Of a DNA stretch of 64,000 nt, positions 21,276-33,618 are shown in pieces. The stretch is from positions 5,388,501-5,452,500 of the forward strand of contig NC_052666.1 in NCBI RefSeq assembly GCF_016802725.1, given 5' to 3'. Every line of letters starts with the position of its first letter. The stretch's first letter is position 1. Under the pieces are notes generated by a model. It was not told the origin of the DNA, did not search any database, and saw only the letters and a list, made by a program, of their open reading frames with translations. Made by a program: the position numbers and the translations under genes. The stretch is from Solenopsis invicta (lineage: Eukaryota; Arthropoda; Insecta; Hymenoptera; Formicidae).

Positions 21276-24200
21276 CGCATAGAGACATGAAAAAAATCAG
21301 AGACACTCTCCAAGGAGAGCACAAAACAGTGGCAAGGTGCTCTTCCCGGGGACGGCACTCATTTTTCATTAAAAAAATAAAAATTAATTATAAACAACTT
21401 AGCAGCCACGACGTACGCATACGCACATGGACTTGAAAAAAAATTACAGATACTCTCTAAGTAGAGTACAAGACAATGGCAAGGTGCTCTTCCCGGGGAC
21501 GGCACTCATTTTTCATTAAAAAAATAAAAATTAGATATAAACAACTTAGCAGCCACGATGTACGCATAGGCACAGGGACTTGAAAAAAATCACAGATACT
21601 CTCTAAGTAGAGTACAAGACAATAGCAAGGTGCTTTATCCAGGGACGGTATTCAATTTTCATTAAAAAAATAAAAATTAATTATAAACAAATAAGCAGTC
21701 ACGACGTACGCATACGCACAGGGACTTGAAAAAAATCACAGATACCCTCTAAGTTGAGTACAAGATAATGGCAAGGTGCTCTTCCCGGGGACGGTACTCA
21801 TTTTTCATTAAAAAAATAAAAACTAATTATAAACAACTCAGCAGCTAAGTCATACGCATACGCATAGAGACATGAAAAAAATCAGAGACACTCTCCAAGG
21901 AGAGGACAAAACAGTGACAAGGTGCTCTTCCCGGGGACGGCACTCATTTTTCATTAAAAAAATAAAAATTAGTTATAAACAACTTAGCAGCCACGACGTA
22001 GGCATACGCACAGGGACTTGAAAAAAATCACAGATACTCTCTAAGTAGAGTACAAGACAATAGCAAGGTGCTTTTCCCAGGGACGGCATTCAATTTTCAT
22101 TAAAAAAATTAAAATTAATTATAAACAATTAAGCAGTCACGACGTACGCATACGCACAGGGACTTGAAAAAAATCACAGATACCCTCTAAGTTGAGTACA
22201 AGATAATGGCAAGGTGCTCTTCCCGGGGACGGTACTCATTTTTCATTAAAAAAATAAAAACTAATTATAAACAACTCAGCAGCTAAGTCATACGCATACG
22301 CATAGAGACATGAAAAAAATCAGAGACACTCTCCAAGGAGAGGACAAAACAGTGACAAGGTGCTCTTCCCGGGGACGGCACTCATTTTTCATTAAAAAAA
22401 TAAAAATTAGTTATAAACAACTTAGCAGCCACGACGTAGGCATACGCACAGGGACTTGAAAAAATCACAGATACTCTCTAAGTAGAGTACAAGACAATGG
22501 CAAGGTGCTTTTCCCAGGGACGGCATTCAATTTTCATTAAAAAAATAAAAATTAATTATAAACAATTAAGCAGTCACGACGTACGCATACGCACAGGGAC
22601 TTGAAAAAAATCACAGATACCCTCTAAGTTGAGTACAAGATAATGGCAAGGTGCTCTTCCCGGGGACGGTACTCATTTTTCATTAAAAAAATAAAAACTA
22701 ATTATAAACAACTCAGCAGCTAAGTCATACGCATACGCATAGAGACATGAAAAAAATCAGAGACACTCTCCAAGGAGAGGACAAAACAGTGGCAAGGCGC
22801 TCTTCCAGGGGACGGCACTCATTTTTCATTAAAAAAATAAAAATTAGTTATAAACAACTTAGCAGCCACGACGTACGCATACGCACAGGGACTTGAAAAA
22901 AATCACAGATACTCTCTAAGTAGAGTACATGACAATAGCAAGGTGCTTTTCCCAGGGACGGCATTCAATTTTCATTAAAAAAATAAAAATTAATTATAAA
23001 CAATTAAGCAGTCACGACGTACGCATACGCACAGGGACTTGAAAAAAATCACAGATACTCTCTAAGTTGAGTACAAGACAATGGCAAGGTGCTCTTCCCG
23101 GGGACGGTACTCATTTTTCATTAAAAAAATAAAAACTAATTATAAACAACTCAGCAGCTAAGTCATACGCATACGCATAGAGACATGAAAAAAATCAGAG
23201 ACACTCTCCAAGGAGAGGACAAAACAGTGGCAAGGTGCTCTTCCCGGGGACGGCACTCATTTTTCATTAAAAAAATAAAAATTATTTATAAAATTTTAGC
23301 AGCTAAGTCATACGCACACGCATAGAGACATGAAAAAAATCAGAGACACTCTCCAAGGAGAGGACAAAACAGTGGCAAGGCGCTCTTCCAGGGGACGGCA
23401 CTCATTTTTCATTAAAAAAATAAAAATTAGTTATAAACAACTTAGCAGCCACGACGTACGCATACGCATAGAGACATGAAAAAAATCAGAGACACTCTCC
23501 AAGGAGAGGACAAAACAGTGGCAAGGTGCTCTTCCCGGGGACGGCACTCATTTTTCATTAAAAAAATAAAAATTATTTATAAAATTTTAGCAGCTAAGTC
23601 ATACGCACACGCATAGAGACATGAAAAAAATCACAGATACTCTCTAAGTAGAGTACAAGACAATGGCAAGGTGCTCTTCTCGGGGACGGCACTCATTTTT
23701 CATTAAGAAAATAAAAATTAATTATAAACAACTCAGCAGCTAAGTCATACGCATACGCATAGAGACATGAAAAAAATTAGAGACCCTCTCCAAGGAGAGC
23801 ACAAAACAGTGGCAAAGTGCTCTTCCCGGGGACGGCACTCATTTTTCATAAAAAAAAAAATTAATTATAAACAACTTAGCAGCCACGACGTACGCATACG
23901 CACATGGACTTGAAAAAAATTACAGATACTCTCTAAGTAGAGTACAAGACAATGGCAAGGTGCTCTTCCCGGGGACGGCACTCATTTTTCATTAAAAAAA
24001 TAAAAATTAGTTATAAACAACTTAGCAGCCACGACGTACGCATACGCACAGGGTCTTGAAAAAAATCACAGGTACTCTCTAAGTAGAGTACAAGACAATA
24101 GCAAGGTGCTTTTCCCGGGGACGGTATTCAATTTTCATGAAAAAAGTAAAAATTAATTATAAACAATTAAGCAGTCACGACGTACGCATACGCACAGGGA

Positions 24201-24310
24201 CTTGAAAAAAATCACAGATACTCTCTAAGTTGAGTACAAGACAATGGCAAGGTGCTCTTCCCGGGGACGGTACTCATTTTTCATTAAAAAAATAAAAACT
24301 AATTATAAAC
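21276..24310 (+). repeat. Satellite array segment 2, with higher-order repeats
   Basis: About 21 monomers of ~146 bp. Between roughly 21560 and 23270 three monomer types repeat in the order C-D-B. C has GCTTTTCCCAGGGACGG and ATTCAATTTTC, D has CTCTAAGTTGAG and GGTACTC, and B has GACATG and CTCTCCAAGGAGAGG. This gives a ~438-bp unit in four successive copies (B monomers near 21867, 22305, 22743 and 23181). Further right a two-monomer unit of ~290 bp is seen, with ATTATTTATAAAATTTTAGC at 23281 and 23571. Open frames in the array are accidental. Confidence 0.95.
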
Positions 24311-24534
24311 TGATGGATATTGATACATACAACAATTATCGAACAGACTAGGATAATATCGATCGTATGCGGTAGTCGACTGAACTCGACATTATGTGTA
24401 TTTTCGCGCTCTCTCTCTGTCTGTGCTATACTGAAATACATGAGCTGTAAAACGTGAGCTGCATCAAGATTTTCTTTTATACTTCCACTGACCATCCTTA
24501 TAGGTAAACATTACCGTCGAACACTTTGCCAACA
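24311..24534 (+). repeat. Copia 5' LTR
   Basis: 224 bp, starts TGATGGATATTGATA and ends TTTGCCAACA. Includes a CTCTCTCTCTGTCTGTG tract. Confidence 0.95.
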
Positions 24535-24535
24535 A

Positions 24536-24550
24536 GGTTATGGGCCCAGG
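24536..24550 (+). promoter_or_regulatory. Copia primer-binding site
   Basis: GGTTATGGGCCCAGG directly after the LTR. This is the classic Copia site, complementary to an internal fragment of initiator methionine tRNA rather than to its 3' end. Confidence 0.85.
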
Positions 24551-24682
24551 CAAGTAATAAGTAGACTGCCTCGAACGAGTAAATGTTCAGTTCGTCGAGC
24601 GAAAAACGACACATAACTTAGAACAGCACCTTGAGAGGTTAACGAGGCGTATTCCAGTAAGAAAGATAGACATACACGTAGA

Positions 24683-25992
24683 ATGGCCTTGTCATCTTTG
24701 CAATTCGTAGATCGCATTGATAAGTTGAATGGTGCAAATTATCGGTCATGGAAGTTCAATATGAAGATGACATTGATACAAAGAGAGTTGTGGCAGCATA
24801 TTACCGGCGAAGCTACACTGCCGGCAGAACACACGCCAGAGGAAGAAGAACGCTTTAAGGTTAAAGAGAATAAAGCTTTAGCAACAATTGCTCTCGGCGT
24901 TGGACCAGAACATCAAACGCACATCATAGATTGTAAGAAGGCATCTGGGAATCATTACAAAGGATTTTCGAGCCAAAGTCACGGGCGAGAATTTTACAGT
25001 TAAAGAAGCAGATGTTATCCATAAAGTTGGAACCTAACGAAACGATGAATTCATACATGGCCAGGTTAAAGACATGCAGTGACAGCCTAAAGGAAGTTGG
25101 ATATGAACTTCGAGACGACGATTTGGCTTATGCTATGCTATCAGGACTTCCGGATGCATACGATGGAATAGTAATGACGCTAGCAAACCTGGAAGATGAA
25201 AAATTCAAGTCAACCGAGATTAAGGAGATTCTTATGAACGAGTACGAGCGTCGTGCCATGAAGGAAGGAGAACATACAGAAGAGAAACCAAAGGAGGCGT
25301 ATCATCAGACAAAAGAGCACAGCAAAGAAGAAAGAAGAAGATGCTATAAATATAACAAGATAGGTCATTTAGCGAACGACTGTAATTCGAAATCGGGTAA
25401 TTTTAAACGGAACAAAAGGTACGCTACACCTAATACGCATAAAAACAACAATGCACTACTGCTAGAATTAAATAACGCTCAGTTAGATGACTCGTGGTTA
25501 ATAGATAGCGGAGCGACTCATCACGTATGTAAACATAGAGAATGGTTCGATAAATATAAACCGATAGCTAATGAAATAATTTATTCAGCAGATAGTAAAT
25601 CGAATAATAGTCTAAAGGCAGTAGGTGTAGGCAATATAAAAATACAAACATATGTTGGTAATAGAAAGTTCTGTTTTACGTTAATTAATGTATATCATGT
25701 TCCCAATATAAGACGCAATTTATTGTCAGCCTCACAGATAGAAAAGAAACGCAAAAGACTCATAATAGATAATGGAAAATTAAAGATTCAGGATAAAGAG
25801 AATAGAACAATAGTGGGGGAAGCTTTATGTAGAGACGGCCTATATATTGTTAAAGCAAAAGTATTGAAAGGTAAAAATAATTTAAATCAAACAGAAATGC
25901 TTACTATGTATACTAACAAATTAACTGAAAGTGATAAATGGCATCACAGGTTTTGTCATGTCAATATGAAAACTATTCAAGAAAAGACTTAG
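24683..25992 (+). pseudogene. Copia gag and protease, frameshifted
   Basis: Starts MALSSLQFVDRIDKLNGANY, the usual Copia gag opening. A frameshift near 25000 moves into the second segment, which continues gag (LSGLPDAYDGIV), then a zinc knuckle, then the aspartic protease WLIDSGATHHV. The segment ends with the pre-integrase HHRFCH motif. In the knuckle, CYKYNKIGHLANDC, the second expected Cys is Tyr. A further frameshift and stops lie before the integrase segment. Confidence 0.9.
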
Positions 25993-26107
25993 TTAGAGGA
26001 TTAGATAACGTAAACATAGTTGACACACATTGTAGTAGTTGTAGTGTCAGTAAAACAACGAAAACACCCTGTAAAGCGTTAGGAGGTAGAAAAATGTATT
26101 AGAGCTC

Positions 26108-27157
26108 GTACATTCAGAGCTATGTGGCCCTATGCCAATAAAATCAATGGGTGGATCAAAATATTTCTTAACATTCACTGACGATTATTCTAGAAAAGTA
26201 ACAGTTTATTGCTTACAGAGTAAAGATGAGGTAGCAGAATATGTCCGAAAATACATAGCCAGGGTAGAAAGAGAAACAGATAGAAAGATAAAAAGATTTA
26301 GAAGCGATAATGGATTAGAATATTGCAATAAAACTCTTAAGCGAATGTTCGATGAAATGGGTATAAAACATGAACGGACAAATGTAGACACACCACAGAT
26401 GAACGGAATCGCAGAACGTATTAATAGGACGCTATTAGATTTAGTACGAGCAATGCTTAAAAATGCTGAATTACCAGAAAGATTTTGGGCTGAGGCAATA
26501 GTGACTGCGTGTTACATTAAAAATAGAGTAATACATTCATCTATTGATGACATTCCGGAAAGAATTTGGACAGGTAATAAACCAAGCGTGAAACATTTAA
26601 AGGTATATGGTTGTTTAGCTTATGCGTTCGTTGTTAAACAAGGTAGAAATAAACTCGAGTCTAGGGGAAAAGAGTGCATATTGGTAGGATATTCGAGTCA
26701 AACAAAAGGATATAGATTATGGGACGCAGTTAAGAATGATATAATACAAACAAAACATGTAGAATTCGTTGAAGATGTTTGCGGATACGATTATATATAT
26801 AATAAGAAAACACTTGAAACTCCAGTTTATATCGATGATACAGATGAGATAAAGAGCACTGATGCTGTAGATGAAGATAGCGAAATAGACATTAAAGAAA
26901 CACGCGAAGAAAATACAAATGATAAAGCAGGTTCTAGTGAAGAAAAACGTAGCGTAGGTAGACCAAAGAAAGTAATTAGAAATCCGTGGGGTCGTGCGGG
27001 TAAACCTAAAAATATAGAATTAAACGTAACTGAAATAATTGAGCCTACTACGTATGAGAAAGCGGTGATATCACCACAATCAGAAGAATGGAAATCAGCG
27101 ATGAATGAGGAGTTAAAAGACTTAGACGATAGAAATACATGGGAGATACTAGACTAG
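26108..27157 (+). pseudogene. Copia integrase
   Basis: Core catalytic acids are visible: Asp in TFTDDYSRK, Asp in RSDNGLEY and Glu in NGIAERINRTL. KVYGCLAY follows, then an acidic linker leading to the RT. A TAG at 27155-27157 ends the segment, but the same frame continues directly into the RT. Upstream of 26132 the frame is disrupted. Confidence 0.9.
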
Positions 27158-28591
27158 CCAGAAAATGTTAGTTGTGTAGGAAGCAAATGGGTATACAAAG
27201 TTAAGACTGACTCAACAGGAAAAATAGTAAGATACAGAGCTAGGATAGTTGCGAAAGGATTTTCTCAAAAGAAAGATATAGACTATTCAGAATCCTATGC
27301 ACCCGTTGTGAATATTTCTTTAATTAGATTATTAATAGGTATGTCAATATCGCACAATTGGATAATATATAATCTAGATGTAAAATGCGCATATCTTTAC
27401 GGTAAGATTAAAGAGAAAATATATATGAGATTGCCACCAGGACATAAAGACTATGATACAAAGATAGCGAAACTTTTAAGGCCAATATACGGTTTAAAGC
27501 AGTCAGGACATGTTTGGAATAATGCGATTGATGAATTCTTAACCAAAAACGGATTTGAAAGATCAAAAGCAAACAATTGCGTTTATACTTATGGCGACAA
27601 TCTTATTCTTACATTATACGTAGATGATATTATACTGTTCGCGCAATCAATTGATAACGTAAACGAAGTTAAGTCATTATTGATGTCAAAGTACGAAATT
27701 AGAGACCTAGGTAAAGCGTCGTACTTATTAGGATTGACTATTGAATATGATGAAAACAAAGCAAAGTTATCGCAAGCGTTATACATAAATAAATTACTAA
27801 ACGAGTATGGAATGGATGACTGTAAAGCGAGTAAAACGCCAATTGATGTAGGATTGAAACTATCAAAATGTGACAGCCCACATAATGATGTTGAAAAGGA
27901 CGAAATGAAAGACGTACCATATAAGCAATTAATCGATTCACTAATGTATATAGCGTTGGGAACGCGACCAGATATATTATTTGCAATAACAAAATTGTCA
28001 CAATTTAGCTCAAATCCTGGTAGAGCGCACTGGTTACAAGCTAAAAGAGTATTAAGATATTTGGCTGCAACGAAAGATATTAGCCTAGTGTACAGTGGCG
28101 GTGTAAATGATATAGAAATCTTTAGTGATGCAGATTGGGCATCAGATGTAGATGATAGACATTCATATAGTGGCATGATAGTACTTTTGAATGGAAATCC
28201 GGTAACATGGAAATGTAACAAGCAAAAGTCAATTTCAACATCAACTATGGAAGCTGAGTACATTGCTTTAGAAGTAGCTGTAAAAGAAGCCTTATGGCTG
28301 AATATGATGTTTAATGAGTTAGGGCAGAAAACTAAACTTAACGTGCCTAGTAGTCCATATGTGATTAGATGCGATAACAAATCAGCTATTGATTTCACAA
28401 GAAATAAGATAGAAAGATCGCGTACAAAACATATTGATATAGCCTATCACATAACTAGAGAATCACATGAAAAGGGCTTGATTGAATTAAAACATATTTC
28501 ATCAGGGGATAATGTAGCGGACATTTTAACGAAGCACTTATCCCACATTATAATAAATAAGCATATCGAAAGATTAGGATTACAGCGATAA
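27158..28591 (+). pseudogene. Copia reverse transcriptase and RNase H
   Basis: In frame with the integrase after the TAG. It carries KWVYKVK, LDVKCAYLYG (Asp), PIYGLKQSG, the catalytic LTLYVDDIILF, then RNase H with FSDADWASD, STMEAEYIAL and RCDNKSAI. It ends in LTKHLSH followed by a stop at 28591, close to the 3' LTR. The RT/RNase H part is intact within itself. Confidence 0.92.
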
Positions 28592-28617
28592 TTGCAGAGT
28601 GATCATAGTGGGGGATT

Positions 28618-28841
28618 TGATGGATATTGATACACACAACAATTATCGAACAGACTAGGATAATATCGATCGTATGCGGTAGTCGACTGAACTCGACATT
28701 ATGTGTACTTTCGCGCTCTCTCTCTGTCTGTGTCATACTGAAATACATGAGCTGTAAAACGTGAGCTGCATCAAGATTTTCTTTTATACTTCCACTGACC
28801 ATCCTTATAGGTGAACATTAGCGTCGAACACTTTGCCAACA
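28618..28841 (+). repeat. Copia 3' LTR
   Basis: 224 bp, preceded by the polypurine tract around the G run at 28610-28614. Shares all but about six positions with the 5' LTR. Confidence 0.95.
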
Positions 28842-30616
28842 TAAACAACTCAGCAGCTAAGTCATACGCATACGCATAGAGACATGAAAAAAATCAGAGA
28901 CACTCTCCAAGGAGAGGACAAAACAGTGGCAAGGTGCTCTTCCCGGGGACGGCACTCATTTTTCATTAAAAAAAAGAAAAATTAATTATAAACAACTTAG
29001 CAGCCACGACGTACGCATACGCACATGGATTTGAAAAAAATTACAGATACTCTCTAAGTAGAGTACAAGACAATGGCAAGGTGCTGTTCCCGGGGACGGC
29101 ACTCATTTTTCATTAAAAAAATAAAAATTAGTTATAAACAACTTAGCAGCCACGACGTACGCATACGCACAGGGACTTGAAAAAAATCACAGATACTCTC
29201 TAAGTTGAGTACAAGACAATGGCAAGGTGCTCTTCCCGGGGACGGTACACATTTTTCATTAAAAAAATAAAAACTAATTATAAACAACTCAGCAGCTAAG
29301 TCATACGCATACGCATAGAGACATGTAAAAAATCAGAGACACTCTCCAAGGAGAGAACAAAACAGTGGCAAGGTGCTCTTCCCGGGGACGGCACTCATTT
29401 ATCATTAAAAAAATAAAAATTACTTATAAAAAATTTAGCAGCTAAGTCATACGCACACGCATAGAGACATGAAAAAAAGCAGAGACACTCTCCAAGGAGA
29501 GTACAAAACAGTGGCAATGTGCTCTTTCCGGGGACGATACTCATTTTTCATTAAAAAAATAAAAATTAATTATAAACAATTAAGCAGTCACGACGTACGC
29601 ATACGCACAGAGACTCGAAAAAAATCACAGATACTCTCTAAGTAGAGTACAAGACAATTGCAAGGTGCTCTTCCCGGGGACGGCACTCATTTTTCATTAA
29701 AAAAATAAAAATTAATTATAAACCATTAAGCAGTCACGACGTACGCATATGCACAGGGACTTGAAAAAAATCACAGATACTCTGTAAGTAGAGTACAATA
29801 CAATGGCAAGATGCTCTTCCCGCGGACGGCACTCATTTTTCATTAAAAAAATAAAAGTTAATTATAAACAACTTAGCAGCCACAACGTACGCATACGCAC
29901 AGGGACTTGAAACAAATCACAGATACTCTCTAAGTAGAGTACAAGACAATGGCAAGGTGCTCTTCCCGGGGACGGCACTCATTTTTCATTAAAAAAATAA
30001 AAATTAATTATAAACAATTAAACAGTCACAACGTACGCATACGCACAGGGACTTGAAAAAAATCACAGATACTCTCTATGTTGAGTACAAGACAATGGCA
30101 AGGTGCTCTTCCCGGGGACGGCACTCATTTTTCATTAAAAAAATAAAAATTAATTATAAACAACTTAGCAGCCACGACGTACGCATACGCACAGGGACTT
30201 GAAAAAAATTATAGATACTCTCTAAATAGAGTACAAGACAATGGCAAGGTGCTCTTCTCGGGGACGGCACTCATTTTTCATTAAAAAAATAAAAATTAGT
30301 TATAAACAACTTAGCAGCCACGACGTACGCATACGCACAGGGACTTGAAAAAAATCACAGATACTCTCTAAGTAGAGTACAAGACAGTAGCAAGGTGCTT
30401 TTCCCGGGACGGTACTCATTTTTCATTAAAAAAATAAAAGTTAATTATGAACAATTAAGCAGTCACGACGTACGCATACGCACAGAGACTTGAAAAAAAT
30501 CACAGATACTCTCTAAGTAGAGTACAAGATAATTGCAAGGTGCTCTTCCCGGGGACGGCACTCATTTTTCATTAAAAAAATAAAAATTAATTATAAACAA
30601 TTAAGCAGTCACGACG
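28842..30616 (+). repeat. Satellite array segment 3
   Basis: About 12 monomers of ~146 bp, mostly the A type (GACTTG...CTCTCTAAGTAGAG) with some B. It ends at CGACG, the duplicated target of the Transib element. Confidence 0.95.
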
Positions 30617-30694
30617 CACAGTGGGGTCAGGATGCATGTTGTCGAAAAAAATTACATAACTTTTTTATTATAAATGATAGACTTTTAATTTTTT

Positions 30695-31075
30695 TTAACT
30701 TAAAGATAATGCTTCATTAACATAATATACATTAATTTTTGAATTATTATTATAAAAATATAACAATAATTTTATCGAAAGTGTTTGGTTTAAGTTTACG
30801 AATATACCATTTAATAATATCTTTACCTTATCTATGTTATAGCTACTATCTGAAATTAGTTTCAACAAATATTCATAGAAAATCCAAAAAGTTGCCATCG
30901 TTAAGTAATCTCGTTAAGAATATCTGATGAATTTTGGAATACAAGTAGTATAAGTGATATAAGATGAGATATATTTTGTCGAAATATTTTGCATCTTTAT
31001 GCATTAAAATATTTTAATGTTAAACTGCTTTATAATAAACATTAAAAAGTTTTGAAACACATACCAAAACAAAAA
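30695..31075 (-). pseudogene. Inverted partial copy of the Transib 5' region and N-terminus
   Basis: The minus strand encodes about 65 residues similar to the transposase N-terminus. MATFWIFYEYLLKLIS aligns with MTTFSISREHLSTLIL, and KVKILLNGIFVNL aligns with KTKILLKDTFANL. Homology continues upstream of the ATG into non-coding DNA, with shared ATAAAGAT, TATATTTCAT-like and CTTAACGATG blocks. A transcript crossing both copies could form a long hairpin. Confidence 0.75.
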
Positions 31076-31166
31076 TAATATGCTTTTAAAGAAATTTTGT
31101 TTATAAAAATTTGAACGCAATATAAAATATGTGTATTATATAAAATATAATTCTTGTCCAATCTAA

Positions 31167-31777
31167 AGGCGCGTACTGACTTGAGCATTTTTACGCGCAC
31201 AAACAGTTTGTGCGCACGAATGCTCGTACGTGGAAACTTTTTTCGATGTCCACGATATTTGTTTGTGCGCGCAAAACTGTGCTCCAGTCGTTCGTCAGAA
31301 TAAGTAGCAAAATGTCGTCAAGAGATATCACCATAGCAGCTGCAGCGTACATTATAATACGTACTTTGCGCAAACATAATCTGCTAATAATCTACTAGCT
31401 GACTTAAAATTTTAAGAAAACAACGGGCAATTTTACAACTTTGTTCGGATGTCATCTAAAGATTTTGAATTTATTGCGATTAAAATAAAATTGATGTTTC
31501 ACATTCCATAATATGGGTAATTTTTCGTGTTCCTCTATTAATTGCAGAGTTGTTTCATTTGACCACTCCATTTTTTCGCGCACAACTTTTCTGTTCCACG
31601 AACACGTCCAAACTGAGCACCGTTTCGCACGAAAATCATTTGAAGTACCGACAAGCGACGAATAGCGTTCGTGCGTGCAAACAGTGTGCGTCAAAACAAA
31701 ATTGACACGTCCAGACGCGAGCATTTGTACGCGCAAACTGTTCGTGCGCGTAAAAATGCTCAAGTCAGTACGCGCCT
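31167..31777. mobile_element. PIF/Harbinger-like non-autonomous element, 611 bp
   Basis: TIRs of about 58 bp starting AGGCGCGTACTGACTTGAGC, the first 34 bases identical, flanked by TAA (31164-31166 and 31778-31780), the 3-bp Harbinger target duplication. Inside, the minus strand encodes a MADF-like stretch (EWSNETTLQLIEEHEKLP, then WNVKHQFYFNRNKF; about 31455-31580). The plus strand starts MSSRDITIAAAAYIIIRTLR (31312). Together these look like the two ends of a Harbinger with a transposase and a MADF/Myb gene, with the middle deleted. Confidence 0.8.
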
Positions 31778-31906
31778 TAACACACTGTTGAAACAACACA
31801 CGTCTTATATCAGACACGTCTAGACGGTAATGTAAAATGACAATCTAGGAAAAAGTTATTCAATTATTTTTTCCTGGCCAGCTCACCATTTAATGTTATT
31901 GTTGCT

Positions 31907-32441
31907 CAGAATCAGTATTCGTCTTTCTATTGTAGGACGTGTGTTGCTATGTGCAAGCTAAATTGTGGCATGCGTCAGATTGAATAAGCTATATTTTATA
32001 TAACATATTACGCTCTAATTCTTCTAAATAGAATTTCTCTAAAAACGGATTATTTTTCTTTATGTATGTATTTCAAATTTTTTAATATGTTAATCATGAA
32101 GCAATTTTTTAAATATTTTCATGTACTCTTTATTACATAAAGATCAAAGTATTTCGACACAAATATCCTGAATGTCCGGGCCCTAGTTATCACTTTTATT
32201 ACTTGTAATCACGTGTATTCCAGAATCAGTATTTTCCTTTCCATCGCAAGACGTATTATTTAAACTGTGTGGCGTATATAATCAGATTGGAGAAGTTATA
32301 TTTTATAATATATATTTGCTTTAATTTTTCTAAACAGAACTTCTCTAAAAATAGATTATTTTGGTACGTATTTCAAAAATTTTACTATGTTTATCTTAAA
32401 GCAATTTAATATTTAATGTTTTTGTATAAAGATCAAAATAT
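31907..32441 (+). repeat. Diverged ~230-260-bp direct repeat in the Transib 5' region
   Basis: Two copies start with CAGAATCAGTATT (31907 and 32221). They share blocks such as ACTTCTCTAAAAA/ATTTCTCTAAAAA and ATAAAGATCAAA(A/G)TATT. Part of the same sequence occurs inverted at 30900-31075. No coding signal. Confidence 0.7.
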
Positions 32442-33563
32442 TGTAACGATGCACCTCCGCATCGTTCCCCCTGGGGCCACGAACCGCTCCCCTGTCCGGC
32501 CGAACACCCGCCGGACAGACGAACAGGCGCTACGCGCCGATAATCGCCTCACACGCGCGCACGAACGGTCCGACAAACGCGCCGTTAAACGCCCGAAGTC
32601 CGCGCGCACGCGCACGGATTCGCATGCTCCTGGCGTTGGAGCGACAGAGAGGCGTACGCTCAAGCGAGAGCGCGATACCGGACCGATCTCGGAGCAGCGG
32701 GGATGCTGTATTCCGAGAAGAACCGAACTCCACTCGAACATCCCCGACTCTCCGAGATCGGGGTATAAAAGGCGGACGATCCCGCAGAGAGATCGACTCC
32801 TCTCCGGTCCAGCCTCCGAGCCAGACCCAGGAAATCCGCGTGGTAGAGCGAGCTCTGTCACCGCCGAGAGATCTCGGCGATTTCCGATCCCGCTTTCCCG
32901 GCACCTAGGGAATCCGAGTGGTAGAGCGAGCTCTGCCACCGTTGAGAGATCTCAACGATTCCCTCAACCCATCTCCGTCCAAGCGTCCACGGTAACGACT
33001 GCCACCAAGGGGGTAGAGATATCTCTGCCTCCATCGAGAGCTCTCGAGGCAGCTGACACCGACTCACGTCGTTCCCTACTAAGGGAATCCCGCCGCGCAC
33101 CTGTCGCGAATTCGCGGAACACCGACGCGGCTTCTAGCGTAGAGCGTCCCGGCCCGCGCGCGCCGCGGACCGACGAGGCCGGCGACGACATAAACACCGT
33201 GGAATCCTCGCGACGATACCGAACCAAGCGTGAGCGAGACCGCGCTATCGTGCGCTCTCTCGCACCGACCGCGAGCCGAGTGCGAGCGACCGAACGCATG
33301 TAAATAGCTCCCCGGTCTGTAAATACCGCGTCTTCTTATTGTAATACCGCGTCTTCTTATTGTAAAACCGCGTCACCGTACCGTCGCGGATGCACCGCGT
33401 GTATCCGCGAACTACGGGCACATATTGTCAGTATTAGATCGTAAATAAAGTCATTTCTCATTAAACGCACGTCCGATCTCGGAATTGATTAACCCGGCAA
33501 CCTTCCTTCGAGCCCTGGCTTCCCTGAGCTCGTCCGCGCTCGGACAAAACACAGGTTGTTACA
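32442..33563 (+). repeat. Gypsy 1 5' LTR, 1122 bp
   Basis: Contains GGGGTATAAAAGGCGG (TATA box at about 32764) and an AATAAA at 33444-33449, so promoter and poly(A) signals are both here. The middle carries GC-rich hairpin-like repeats around GGTAGAGCGAGCTCTG (two copies near 32840 and 32920). Long open frames on both strands are side effects of GC richness. Confidence 0.92.
32764..32770 (+). promoter_or_regulatory. TATA box of the Gypsy 1 LTR promoter
   Basis: TATAAAA within GGGGTATAAAAGGCGG. It would drive the genomic transcript. The corresponding segment is missing from the 3' LTR. Confidence 0.7.
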
Positions 33564-33581
33564 TGGCGCCCGAACAGGGAC
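33564..33581 (+). promoter_or_regulatory. Gypsy 1 primer-binding site (tRNA-Lys type)
   Basis: TGGCGCCCGAACAGGGAC directly follows the LTR. It is complementary to the 3' end of a lysine tRNA, a primer also used by some vertebrate retroviruses. Confidence 0.88.
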
Positions 33582-33618
33582 CGTTTCCGACATCCGCAAA
33601 TTGATTCCGAGATCGGTG

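Larger units (their letters stand above)
24311..28841 (+). mobile_element. Copia (Ty1-type) LTR retrotransposon inserted in the satellite
   Basis: 4.53 kb with 224-bp LTRs, flanked by the 5-bp duplication TAAAC (24306-24310 and 28842-28846), which belongs to the satellite monomer. The domain order protease-integrase-RT-RNase H is the Copia order. The LTRs differ at about six positions (~2.7%), so it is not very recent. Frameshifts and one nonsense codon break the polyprotein. Confidence 0.96.

Noticed and set aside
32416..33303. Long open frames on both strands in the Gypsy 5' LTR
   Set aside because: The region is non-coding LTR; GC richness removes stop codons on both strands at once. The matching part of the 3' LTR gives another random frame.
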